The notes below the pieces were generated by a model. It was not told the origin of the DNA and made no database searches. It was given only the letters and a program-made list of their open reading frames with translations. A program made the translations under genes and the position numbers. Source: JAJFTV01 sp964532655 (lineage in GTDB: Bacteria; Chloroflexota; Anaerolineae; Anaerolineales; Anaerolineaceae). From it: a stretch of DNA of 7,017 nt. Of this stretch, positions 1 to 6,771 are shown piece by piece (the first letter of the stretch is position 1; each line of letters opens with the position of its first letter). The stretch spans positions 1 to 7,017 of the forward strand of contig CAZHMZ010000182.1 in the NCBI GenBank assembly GCA_964532655.1. Reading direction: 5' to 3'.

Positions 1-339
1 GGCTGTCTGTGGGACGCCCGTAACGGTGATGCCACCGATCTGAATAACTGCATGATCGAGGAAGCGCAAGACTATCCCAACCGCTGGCCGGTGGATGCAC
101 CTCCGCCCAACAACCTGTTCTGCTCCGAGGCCTATACCGGCGGGGCAATGGTCTACCACTCACTCCATCTGCTGGTGGGTGACGAGGTCTTCTTCGACAT
201 CGTTCGGACATTTCTGGATCGCTACCGCGGCAGTTCCGCCGGAACCGATGAGCTGATTGCTGTGGTGAACGAGGTGAGCGGGCAGGATCTGGAAGAGACC
301 ATCCGCGGCTGGCTGAAGGAGCCAGAGTTCCCAAAATAG
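1..339 (+). CDS. M1-family metallopeptidase (aminopeptidase N-like), C-terminal part only
   Basis: The reading frame is open from the first base and ends at a TAG at 337-339, giving 112 residues of a gene whose start is outside the window. The segment EAYTGGAMVYHSL followed by GDEVFFDIVRTFLDRY and then SGQDLEETIRGWL matches the end of the M1 catalytic domain. In this family an (A/P)Y-x-x-G-A segment carries the catalytic tyrosine (Tyr383 in leukotriene A4 hydrolase), here Tyr45 of the visible fragment. The next helices end in a W-L-x-x-P element, here WLKEPEFP. The zinc-binding HEXXH motif and its downstream Glu must lie to the left and cannot be checked. M1 enzymes remove N-terminal residues from peptides. 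The protein stops just after the catalytic domain, so it would be a short M1 form without the long ERAP-type C-terminal domain. Family assignment is fairly secure; exact substrate is unknown. Confidence 0.85.
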   Translation, partial: GCLWDARNGDATDLNNCMIEEAQDYPNRWPVDAPPPNNLFCSEAYTGGAMVYHSLHLLVGDEVFFDIVRTFLDRYRGSSAGTDELIAVVNEVSGQDLEETIRGWLKEPEFPK

Positions 340-378
340 ATGCATTCGAAAGCGGGAAATTTCTAAAATTTTTAATTC

Positions 379-411
379 CAGGGTCTTTCAAATCCATTTC
401 GAAAGACCCTG
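379..411 (+). terminator. Hairpin terminator downstream of the M1 peptidase gene
   Basis: An 11-bp perfect stem, CAGGGTCTTTC (379-389) with GAAAGACCCTG (401-411), encloses an 11-nt loop. It begins 40 bp after the peptidase stop codon. The plus-strand tail is only moderately T-rich (TTTAATCATT), while the minus-strand side is A/T-rich (GAATTAAAAATTTT), so it could stop transcription from either direction. It is the first of three hairpins in this gap. Confidence 0.65.
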
Positions 412-424
412 TTTAATCATTACC

Positions 425-441
425 GATCATTCCCAATGATC
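425..441. repeat. Short perfect inverted repeat between two terminators
   Basis: GATCATT (425-431) and AATGATC (435-441) are exact inverted copies separated by CCC. The stem is 7 bp and A/T-rich with a 3-nt loop and no T-tract, so it is a poor terminator by itself. It could be an extra stem in the 3' end of a readthrough transcript, a protein-binding site, or chance. Confidence 0.4.
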
Positions 442-450
442 CCATGAAAC

Positions 451-487
451 AAAAACCAGCCGCGATATGACTGGTTTTTTATTTATT
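451..487. terminator. Strong hairpin with T-tract, probably bidirectional
   Basis: AAAAACCAG (451-459) pairs with CTGGTTTTT (471-479) around an 11-nt loop, followed by T-ATTTATTT on the plus strand. On the minus strand the stem ends in CTGGTTTTT followed by GTTTC. It is the best terminator for plus-strand transcripts leaving the peptidase gene. It is also the only clear stop for the minus-strand mop transcript, about 140 bp beyond the mop stop codon. The stretch from 488 to 617 shows no gene or convincing motif. Confidence 0.75.
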
Positions 488-617
488 TACTGAGGCTACT
501 GACATCGTGAACCAGAGACAGTATCGACTATGCGCATAATCCGAATCCACCTCTCATCAGCAAGACCAGACAAGTTTTTTATATCTGCGTATTCCTTTAC
601 ATCTCTTCAACCTGACG

Positions 618-827
618 TCAGTCAATCGCAACCATCACGTTGGAGGCTTTGATGACCGCATAAACATCTTTCCCCACTTCTAATCCCAGGGATTTCACCG
701 AATCTTTCGTAATCACAGAAACGATTGTATCGCCATGAGCCGTTTCGATCACTACCTCGGAATTTACTGCCCCATCTACAATCTGTTTGACCGTTCCTTT
801 AAGGACATTTCTTGCACTGATTTTCAT
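618..827 (-). CDS. mop: Molybdenum-pterin-binding protein / molbindin (single TOBE domain)
   Basis: A 69-residue protein that is one complete Mop/TOBE domain. It opens with MKISARNVLKGTV, continues with GAVNSEVVIE and VISVITKDS-like strands (IVSVITKDSVKSLGL), and closes with VGKDVYAVIKASNVMVAI. The SARN start, the ITKxS element and the IKASxVM end are the family signatures. The length equals the known molbindins of about 68 residues. Characterised members assemble in the cytoplasm as oligomers (hexamers in several species) and bind molybdate or tungstate at subunit interfaces, acting as an oxyanion store or buffer for cofactor synthesis. The ATG at 827 is supported by AGGGAGGA ending 5 nt upstream. 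The gene stands alone: no modABC or moa/moe gene is visible, and hairpins separate it from both neighbours. The choice between molybdate and tungstate cannot be made from sequence. Confidence 0.93.
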   Translation of the reverse strand: MKISARNVLKGTVKQIVDGAVNSEVVIETAHGDTIVSVITKDSVKSLGLEVGKDVYAVIKASNVMVAID

Positions 828-832
828 ACCAT

Positions 833-840
833 TCCTCCCT
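833..840 (-). promoter_or_regulatory. Shine-Dalgarno of mop
   Basis: On the minus strand AGGGAGGA lies 5 nt before the ATG at 827. It is a near-ideal ribosome binding site and fixes the mop start. Confidence 0.8.
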
Positions 841-863
841 GAAAATGATTCATTCGATAATTA

Positions 864-892
864 ATTGTCGCACATCAGCCATCAGATTTCAA
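864..892 (-). promoter_or_regulatory. Candidate sigma70-type promoter of mop
   Basis: Reading the minus strand, TTGAAA (892-887) is followed after exactly 17 nt by GACAAT (869-864), five and four matches respectively to the -35 and -10 consensus. Transcription would start near position 857, giving a leader of about 30 nt that contains the Shine-Dalgarno. The -35 box sits in the spacer of a small inverted repeat, ATCAG (881-885) and CTGAT (894-898), with a further ATCAG at 874-878. A repressor bound there would block the promoter, but no such protein is identified and the repeat does not resemble the E. coli ModE box. Confidence 0.5.
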
Positions 893-931
893 CCTGATAC
901 CTATTTGATTACATACTTTCCCCGGCAATAA

Positions 932-967
932 ACAAACCCTCTCCAGGGGTCTTCGGAGAGGGTTTGT
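932..967 (-). terminator. Terminator of the carrier-deacylase operon
   Basis: ACAAACCCTCTCC (932-944) pairs perfectly with GGAGAGGGTTTGT (955-967), a 13-bp G/C-rich stem around a 10-nt loop. It starts 20 bp after the deacylase stop codon. On the minus strand the stem is followed by TTATTG, so the T-tract is short but the stem is strong. It separates the operon from mop, which is on the same strand just downstream. Confidence 0.85.
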
Positions 968-987
968 CAAATAGTTAGTTTCTGTTC

Positions 988-2574
988 CTACTGGCGGGTG
1001 AGCACCACGCCAGGACGGGCTTGCGTGTGGACTCCGTGATCCATCACCAGTTTTCCATTGACAATCACATTTTCGATACCTAGCGGTCGCTGGAACGGTT
1101 TCAGGAAAGTCGCTTTGTCCACAATCGTCTCAGGATTGAACAATACCAGATCGGCTTTGTACCCTTTGCGGAGCAGCCCACGTTCTTGCAGACGGAGTTT
1201 CTGAGCTGGAAATCCGCATGCTTTCCAGATGGCTTCTTCCAGCGATATCACCCGGTCTTCGCGCACATACTTGCCAAGGATGCGTGGGAAGGTGCCAAAA
1301 TTGCGAGGATGCGGCGCACCTACCGCCAGCGGTCCATCAAGAGGTAACCCGAACCCATCTGTACCAAACATCATTTTGGGATGGCGCATTTCAAGCTGAA
1401 CATTATCCTCTGACATCGAATGCATGATGGTGCCGATATTGCCGCCGGTCTCCAGCAGGGCATCGAATACCCAGTCAAAAGGAGATTTGCCGGCTTCCTC
1501 TGCCATTTCGCTGACCGACCTGCCAATGTGTGCCGGATTGGCCGATGAGGGGATGATTACCTGGCTCCAGTCATCCGCGCGATACAAAGCGCCTTCGCTC
1601 ATATCGCGCTTCATGCGCTCTCGCGTAGCAGGATCGGTCAGGCGTTTTGAGATCTGCCCCATCCCACCTTCTGTTGCCCACGGCGGAAGTAAATACACCA
1701 GGCCTGTCGAACCGGCGGTATAGGGGTACATGTCGGCGGTCATATCCAGGCCCTCAGCGCAGGCGTCGTCGATCATCTCCAGGCCCCGGCTCGCCTTGTC
1801 CCAGTTCTGGGGCTGCATGGCTTTGTAATGGCTGTGCTGTATGGCTGCGCCGGTTTTACGGCCAATGGTGATTTCTTCCTGAATGGCCTCCAGCAGCGTA
1901 TCTCCCTCACCGCGCACATGCGAGAAATAAAAACCGCCTCTCTTGCCAACCGGACGCGTCACTTCAACCAGTTCCTCGGTGGAAGTATAAGAACCCGGCG
2001 GATAGATCAAACCGGTGGAGATACCGCCCGCACCCTCTTCCATGCACCGGATCACCAGTTCCTGCATCTTCTCCATCTGGTCTTCAGTTGGAGCGCCACC
2101 CGCCATACCCATCACGGCAGCGCGGATCGCTCCCTGCCCGACCAGCGGAAACACATTCAATGAAATGCCCTGAGCGGTAATAAAATCGAGATATCCGCCA
2201 AAGGTTTTGCCGGCTTCAGCGGGGATCAGGTGTGCTGCCTCGCCCATCACCGCAATGGTCTGCTCCATCGATGCATTGCTGGAGGGAGCCACCGAAATAC
2301 CGCAGTTACCGGTGACCACTGTGGTAATCCCCTGGGCGGCATACCCTTCCGAATCTGGGAGGAAGGTATGGGTCGCATCGACATGCGAATGCATGTCGAT
2401 GAAACCCGGGCAGACCACCAGACCCGTGGCATCAATGACCCGTTCGGCAGCAATATCCGGAAAACAGCCGATATCAACAATCCGGTCCCCTTCCAAAACA
2501 ACGTCCTTCAAGACAGCCGGTGAACCGCTGCCGTCTATGACCTTGCCATTTCGGATCAATAAATCAACCATCAC
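988..2574 (-). CDS. N-acyl-D-amino-acid deacylase (D-aminoacylase), amidohydrolase superfamily
   Basis: The 528-residue protein hydrolyses, by family, N-acyl-D-amino acids to a D-amino acid and a carboxylic acid in the cytoplasm. The N-terminal strand DLLIRNGKVIDGSG is the usual small beta-domain of amidohydrolases. CPGFIDMHSHVD gives the metal HxH pair (His62, His64). GNCG holds Cys91, the zinc-bridging cysteine characteristic of D-aminoacylases. His219 (FSHVRGEG) and His249 (QHSHYK) are the other metal ligands. Asp406 (FGTDGFGLP) is the catalytic aspartate. HPRNFGTFPRILG and KADLVLFNP...VIVNG complete the family pattern near the C-terminus. All key residues are intact, so it should be active. 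The frame starts GTG-ATG (2574/2571); either may be used, and the ribosome binding site is weak. Only 12 bp separate it from the carrier gene, implying co-transcription and perhaps translational coupling. A related amidase on D-peptides is possible. Confidence 0.88.
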   Translation of the reverse strand: MMVDLLIRNGKVIDGSGSPAVLKDVVLEGDRIVDIGCFPDIAAERVIDATGLVVCPGFIDMHSHVDATHTFLPDSEGYAAQGITTVVTGNCGISVAPSSNASMEQTIAVMGEAAHLIPAEAGKTFGGYLDFITAQGISLNVFPLVGQGAIRAAVMGMAGGAPTEDQMEKMQELVIRCMEEGAGGISTGLIYPPGSYTSTEELVEVTRPVGKRGGFYFSHVRGEGDTLLEAIQEEITIGRKTGAAIQHSHYKAMQPQNWDKASRGLEMIDDACAEGLDMTADMYPYTAGSTGLVYLLPPWATEGGMGQISKRLTDPATRERMKRDMSEGALYRADDWSQVIIPSSANPAHIGRSVSEMAEEAGKSPFDWVFDALLETGGNIGTIMHSMSEDNVQLEMRHPKMMFGTDGFGLPLDGPLAVGAPHPRNFGTFPRILGKYVREDRVISLEEAIWKACGFPAQKLRLQERGLLRKGYKADLVLFNPETIVDKATFLKPFQRPLGIENVIVNGKLVMDHGVHTQARPGVVLTRQ

Positions 2575-2586
2575 AAATCCGTTTCT

Positions 2587-3930
2587 CTATTCGCCGGTTT
2601 CTGCCAGTTTCGGTTGGGGTATATTTGCCATATCTTTTTTAGGCAACTTAACAAACAGGAAGAAGATCAAAGAAAGTACCAGGCCGGTTGTGGTGGCAAA
2701 GAAGAGGCTGCCATAAGAAGTGATCTGGATAATCCATCCGGCCAGGAATGATCCGGAAATGAAACCGGTCAGGTAAGCAATGTTGTAAACGCTGATGACG
2801 GTTCCCATCTTCCCGTTTTGAGGAGCCACCTCGGTTGCCAGCGGAAGCTGCGCCGGGAAGCCAATTCCCGCGCCGATACCCAGCAGTATAAAGCCCAGCA
2901 TATACATTTGAGGGGCGAAACCCAACACAAGACCTGCAATGATCATGACCACGAGGCCGACGATATACATGTTACGACGGCCAAACTTACCGGCTGCAAT
3001 ATACCCGGCCGGTAGAACCGCGATGGTGGTGGCAATGGTGATCAACGACAGCGCAACCGATGATTTTGACTCATCCACGCCAAGCATATTCACCGTCCAT
3101 GATGAGGCAAAGTTGGTGTACGCACTGGCGGAAATCGTGAAGAACAGCACTGAAATCAGGAACCAGATCAGATTTCGCTTCTCAGATTGGGTCGCATTGG
3201 TGAAGATCGCCTTCATCTGCTTGAGGTTACTCTTTTCCTGGTCATCCGCAGCCTGTGACAATTCACTGGATTCTTTATATTTGGCAATGAGGATGACAGT
3301 CGCCACAATGTAACAGGCCAGGATAATCCAGAACAGCAGCGGGCCGTACATGCGATAAAGCGCGGCGCCAGCGGTGTAGGCAACAATGGTCATTACATTG
3401 AGGATGAAGTTATACCAGGATTCAACCTTCACCCGGTTTTTCGTTGAAACGGCTTCCTGTCGCATGGCCTGGAAGATCAGACGAACCGGTGTGTAACCAA
3501 CATAGTAGATAATGCAGGCCAGGGTAAAGAACACGATGAAAGAAATCAGTCTGGAAGGTTGGCCGCTTGCTTCCGGGGGAATCAGGGTGGGAATGTAAGG
3601 GATCAGGAAATAACCCACCACGATGAACGGCAGTGTCCCAATCACAAACGGGATGCGCCGTCCGCGTTTACTCTTCGTCCGGTCGCTCCACGCGCCCACG
3701 AAGGTCTGCACGCCAAATCCCCACAGGTTATCGGCGATCATCCAGACGCCCACTACCAGAGCGCCAAAACCAAAACCCAGTGTGAGGGTTCCACCGGCGG
3801 AGAACTCAGCGCTGCCTGCCTGAATAAAGATCGGTACATACAGATTGTAGATCTGGTTTAACAGTTCCAAAAATGCTGCAGGAACCACCAACAAGAGCAA
3901 TTGCCCTACATGGAGCTTGCTTTTATCCAT
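2587..3930 (-). CDS. MFS transporter, GPH/SLC45-like cation symporter type
   Basis: A 447-residue membrane protein with about 12 hydrophobic helices (roughly 8-30, 48-78, 95-115, 129-150, 172-192, 196-216, 254-275, 290-312, 322-340, 342-362, 375-400, 406-427). A charged cytoplasmic loop at about 218-250 splits it into two halves of six. The loop between helices 2 and 3 carries GAWSDRTKSKRGRRIPF (79-95), the MFS signature in the form typical of glycoside-pentoside-hexuronide and SLC45-like carriers. A shorter copy, GKFGRRN, lies at 314-320 in the second half. The ATG at 3930 follows AAAGGAGA by 7 nt. It is the first gene of an operon with the N-acyl-D-amino-acid deacylase, so it probably imports that enzyme's substrate. 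By sequence alone a sugar-like substrate would also be reasonable. The C-terminal tail is short, polar and proline-containing. The transport family is secure; the substrate is inference. Confidence 0.87.
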   Translation of the reverse strand: MDKSKLHVGQLLLLVVPAAFLELLNQIYNLYVPIFIQAGSAEFSAGGTLTLGFGFGALVVGVWMIADNLWGFGVQTFVGAWSDRTKSKRGRRIPFVIGTLPFIVVGYFLIPYIPTLIPPEASGQPSRLISFIVFFTLACIIYYVGYTPVRLIFQAMRQEAVSTKNRVKVESWYNFILNVMTIVAYTAGAALYRMYGPLLFWIILACYIVATVILIAKYKESSELSQAADDQEKSNLKQMKAIFTNATQSEKRNLIWFLISVLFFTISASAYTNFASSWTVNMLGVDESKSSVALSLITIATTIAVLPAGYIAAGKFGRRNMYIVGLVVMIIAGLVLGFAPQMYMLGFILLGIGAGIGFPAQLPLATEVAPQNGKMGTVISVYNIAYLTGFISGSFLAGWIIQITSYGSLFFATTTGLVLSLIFFLFVKLPKKDMANIPQPKLAETGE

Positions 3931-3937
3931 CGGAAGA

Positions 3938-3945
3938 TCTCCTTT
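3938..3945 (-). promoter_or_regulatory. Shine-Dalgarno of the MFS transporter gene
   Basis: AAAGGAGA on the minus strand lies 7 nt before the ATG at 3930. It is a strong site that decides the start and contrasts with the weak site before the deacylase. Confidence 0.8.
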
Positions 3946-3968
3946 CAGAATAAATGGATACGAAAATT

Positions 3969-3989
3969 GGGGGGATTGGGGACTGTGGG
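3969..3989. promoter_or_regulatory. G-rich block upstream of the operon, possible MalT-box-like activator site
   Basis: The plus strand has G runs at 3969-3974, 3978-3981 and 3987-3989, separated by ATT and ACTGT. GGGGATTGGG at 3971-3980 agrees at 8 of 10 positions with the E. coli MalT box GGGGA(T/G)GAGG, though the core GGATGA is only partly kept. The block is about 40-60 bp upstream of the carrier start codon. No good -35 box could be found in this gap, as expected of an activator-dependent promoter. The activator would be the MalT-like protein encoded next door. This is an inference from position and resemblance; a low-complexity G run is the alternative. Confidence 0.3.
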
Positions 3990-4021
3990 ATCAACCATTC
4001 AATAGTTAAAGCCCATAACCA

Positions 4022-4039
4022 GAATAACCATATCTATTC
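4022..4039. repeat. Inverted repeat in the control region upstream of the carrier gene
   Basis: GAATA (4022-4026) and TATTC (4035-4039) form an inverted repeat with an 8-nt spacer. ATAACCA also occurs twice in the same direction, 9 bp apart (4015-4021 and 4024-4030), and the imperfect palindrome GGTTACGTTACC lies at 4041-4052. Such clustering fits regulator binding upstream of a promoter, but each element is short and the area is A/T-rich. Confidence 0.3.
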
Positions 4040-4053
4040 CGGTTACGTTACCC

Positions 4054-4077
4054 AAAAAGTGGAATAAAAAGTGGAAT
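4054..4077. repeat. Perfect tandem repeat, two copies of 12 bp
   Basis: AAAAAGTGGAAT occurs twice back to back (4054-4065 and 4066-4077) without a mismatch. The second copy abuts the stop codon of the regulator gene (4078-4080). On the minus strand it reads ATTCCACTTTTT twice, so the regulator mRNA has two T-runs right after its stop, but no hairpin precedes them and this is not a normal terminator. A recent duplication by slippage, or a paired protein-binding site, are the two readings. Confidence 0.6.
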
Positions 4078-6750
4078 TTATGACAGGATCTGGCCATTTT
4101 GTCTGGCTGCCGCGAGCGCCTCGCGGCGGTTGTTGACCCCCAGCTTGTTGTAAATGTGATAACAGTGTTTCTTAACCGTATCCAGGCTGACGGAAAGGCA
4201 CTCTGCAATTTCCCGCTCGCTCAGATGCTGGTTCAGTAGCCGCAGCACTTCCAGTTCACGGTGGGTCAACAGGGGGTGCTCAACTTGTATCGTTTGATCA
4301 GAATGAAGATCCGCCAGAATCTGTTTCACAAAGGCTGTGTCCCGGCAATCCAGTCGATTGAGTATCTCGGCAGCCAGCGGACCAGCCTCGATGAACAGCC
4401 TGTAAAAGCTGCGCGGCATGGCCAACCGGACAGCCTCATCCATCACCTGGCAGGCTTGCTGCTGTTTCATCTGCCTGTATAAGGCGCTTGCCAGCCAGAC
4501 CTTCCCTTCGATCATCCGCCAGATGCTGCCCATTTTTTCGGCCAGGGGGATCAGACCACCCAGCAAATCAACCGCGTTGGCTAATTCTTCCGCCTGTCCA
4601 TCCTTGACCCACAGGCGAGCCTGGGTGAAATGCGGCAGTTCCAGCCAGGCGAACAGACAGGCAGGCAGTGTAAAGGGATCCTTCAATTGCCAGCTCTGCG
4701 GTTGCTGCAAATGACAACCATTCATCGCCAGGCGCGCCCTGAGCGAACGCTGATACTCGTTAATCTCAAATCCTTCCAGATCATCCAACTGGTTCAGGTT
4801 GGTTTCCACAGCGGCGGTATTACCTGCAGCTTGCTGCGCAAGACAAAGACCCACATACGCTTCCCGCACAATCGTTTTACTGATCAGATAGCGCATATTC
4901 ACGGCTTGCTGAAAATACTGACAGGCTTTCTGCATATCATTCCCGATATACGCAGCCAGCCCCAGCAGGTAATACGCCCAGCCGGTCAAAATCTGATACC
5001 CGTGTGCGTTTGCCTTTCCGTACAGGCAGGTAGCCGCCTGCTCCAGTTCATCCAGCCTGCCGCTCATCGCAAACAAGCACGCCAGCGCCTGGTACACCAC
5101 CAGCGAATAAGAATTCACTTCTGACTGTGTATCTCTTTCCCGGATCAAATGACGAACCGCCTCGTCCCCCCGGCCAGAAGCCTGCATACAGAGCGCCCAG
5201 CCCATCAACGCTCTTCCGCGTACGTAATGATGCTGCGGAGGTAGGATAGCCAGCGCGTGTTCACTCAGTTTCACACCCAATTCAAAGCTGCCAATGTTGA
5301 TCAGGTAATGCGGCCGTAACGCAGAAACATACCCATCCAGCAAGGTGCGGATATCCGGTTCAAGCTCATTTGAATGGTTCTCCAGCAAATGCTCGATCCG
5401 GGTCATATACGCTGTGTTCCCTTTCGACAACCCGTGTTCGCGGTAGCTCTCGATCCAAAGCCTCATCATCATCAACCGCGGTCGAGTCTCCACCAGGTTC
5501 GCCGGCAGAGCCATAAGCCAGCGGTCGATCATCGCATTTTTTTCGAGGTTCAACGCTCTGATGCTGTGTTTCTCGACGATTTCCGCTGCCAGGAGAGTAT
5601 CTCCTGAAGCAAGGGCGTGCCGAACCGCGTCATCGATTAACTCATTTTTCTCAAACCAGAATGCTGCCCGGCGCTGTAAATTGGAAATCTCTTCTGGTTC
5701 GTAGACATCATGGAGACGCCTTCGCAGCATATCAGCAAACAGATTATGGTAGCGGTACCATTCACCTTCATCATCCACTGGGACGATAAACAGATTGGTG
5801 CGCCGTAGAACATTGATCGTATCCTGTGTGCTGCGGATATTTTCGCCGGTCAGCCCCACCGCGTTGCCCAGAGAAGCCGAAAAGCGATCAAGGATGGATG
5901 TTTTGAGCAGGAACTCCTGGATGGGCGATGGTTGATGCCGAAAGGCCTGATCCAGCAGGAACTCCCGAATGGTTTCTGAACCGTATTTTTGGAAGGTCGC
6001 CACAAACCTGGCGGGGTCGATGGCACTTCGCAAAGATAATGCAGTCAGTTGCAGACCCGCCACCCAACCTTCAGCCTTATCCTGGATGATTTGCAGCATA
6101 TCGGCTGGTAAAGGCAGTCGCAACGTTTGCTTTAGAAATTGCTCGGCTTCTTCAAAGGTAAAACGAAGATCCCGTGAGTCGATCTCGTTCAGTTGGGCGC
6201 GGCTGCGCCATACTGGAAGAGCCAGGGGCGGTGTCCCACGACTGCTGATCACAAGATGCAGGTTGGCCGGTAAGTGGTTCACCAGGTGAGTCAAAAAGTC
6301 GTGGATCTCCGGGCTGCGGATAAGGTGATAATCATCAAGAATAATGATCAGTTTTTGCGGCAGATCATCAAGTTCATTCACCAGATAAGCCTGCAATACT
6401 GTGATCGGCGGTGGATCAACCGCCTGAAGCAGTGATTCGGCAGTAGAGCAGGCCTGCGGAAAAACGGTTTGAACGGCCGCAATCAGATACGCAAGAAATG
6501 AAAAAAGATCGTCACCCCCCTCATCCAGCGAAACCCAGCAGGCCGGGCGTGGATTCTCATCCAGCCAGGAAGAAAGCAGTATGGTTTTGCCATATCCGGC
6601 TGGAGCTGTGATTAACGTGATACGTCCTCCCAGACCCTCTTCAAGCTGCCGGAAAAGACGGCGGCGCAGCACCAAACGTTCTGGTGGACGTGGTCGGTAG
6701 AGCCTGGTACGCAAAATTTCCGCAGATCGCACTGGGGACATGCTCATCAC
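4078..6750 (-). CDS. LuxR-family transcriptional activator of MalT/LAL type
   Basis: The 890-residue protein is close in length to E. coli MalT (901). The N-terminal ATPase has Walker A APAGYGKT (49-56) and Walker B LIIILDD (134-140), with ISSRGTPPL and the Arg171 region behind it. EGWVAGLQL (227-235) and WYRYHNLFADML (331-342) are signature elements of the MalT-type ATPase and winged-helix section. From about 360 (AAFWFEKNELIDDAVRHALASGD) to about 800 the chain is helical repeats of the TPR/SUPR kind, the usual inducer-sensing part. The last 66 residues (825-890), starting HPLLTHRELEVLRLL and containing LDTVKKH and YNKLGV, are a complete LuxR helix-turn-helix. Family members bind ATP and an inducer, oligomerise and activate transcription. 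The frame opens GTG-ATG-AGC-ATG (6750, 6747, 6741) with only a weak GAAG upstream, so the true start is uncertain by three codons. Nearest candidate target: the carrier-deacylase operon. Confidence 0.9.
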   Translation of the reverse strand: MMSMSPVRSAEILRTRLYRPRPPERLVLRRRLFRQLEEGLGGRITLITAPAGYGKTILLSSWLDENPRPACWVSLDEGGDDLFSFLAYLIAAVQTVFPQACSTAESLLQAVDPPPITVLQAYLVNELDDLPQKLIIILDDYHLIRSPEIHDFLTHLVNHLPANLHLVISSRGTPPLALPVWRSRAQLNEIDSRDLRFTFEEAEQFLKQTLRLPLPADMLQIIQDKAEGWVAGLQLTALSLRSAIDPARFVATFQKYGSETIREFLLDQAFRHQPSPIQEFLLKTSILDRFSASLGNAVGLTGENIRSTQDTINVLRRTNLFIVPVDDEGEWYRYHNLFADMLRRRLHDVYEPEEISNLQRRAAFWFEKNELIDDAVRHALASGDTLLAAEIVEKHSIRALNLEKNAMIDRWLMALPANLVETRPRLMMMRLWIESYREHGLSKGNTAYMTRIEHLLENHSNELEPDIRTLLDGYVSALRPHYLINIGSFELGVKLSEHALAILPPQHHYVRGRALMGWALCMQASGRGDEAVRHLIRERDTQSEVNSYSLVVYQALACLFAMSGRLDELEQAATCLYGKANAHGYQILTGWAYYLLGLAAYIGNDMQKACQYFQQAVNMRYLISKTIVREAYVGLCLAQQAAGNTAAVETNLNQLDDLEGFEINEYQRSLRARLAMNGCHLQQPQSWQLKDPFTLPACLFAWLELPHFTQARLWVKDGQAEELANAVDLLGGLIPLAEKMGSIWRMIEGKVWLASALYRQMKQQQACQVMDEAVRLAMPRSFYRLFIEAGPLAAEILNRLDCRDTAFVKQILADLHSDQTIQVEHPLLTHRELEVLRLLNQHLSEREIAECLSVSLDTVKKHCYHIYNKLGVNNRREALAAARQNGQILS

Positions 6751-6771
6751 GCTTCGATGGGGATAAGGGCA

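Noticed and set aside
52..339. A short independent gene starting at the ATG at 52
   Set aside because: The frame is open back to base 1 and the upstream residues continue the peptidase domain. There is no ribosome site before this ATG, so it is an internal methionine.
612..621. Perfect 10-bp palindrome CTGACGTCAG over the mop stop codon
   Set aside because: It is at the end of a gene, not near a promoter, and has no T-tract or loop. A single 10-bp palindrome in 7 kb is within chance.
2207..2716. A 169-residue plus-strand open frame across the deacylase start and carrier end
   Set aside because: It is antisense to two well-supported genes, has no family motif and no good ribosome site, and is explained by the codon pattern of the opposite strand.
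3969..3989. Possible G-quadruplex
   Set aside because: There are only three runs of three or more G; a four-run, three-tetrad structure cannot form without splitting the first run. The activator-site reading is kept at low confidence instead.
4630..5124. A 164-residue plus-strand open frame inside the activator gene
   Set aside because: Antisense shadow of the helical-repeat region, with low-complexity composition and no recognisable domain.
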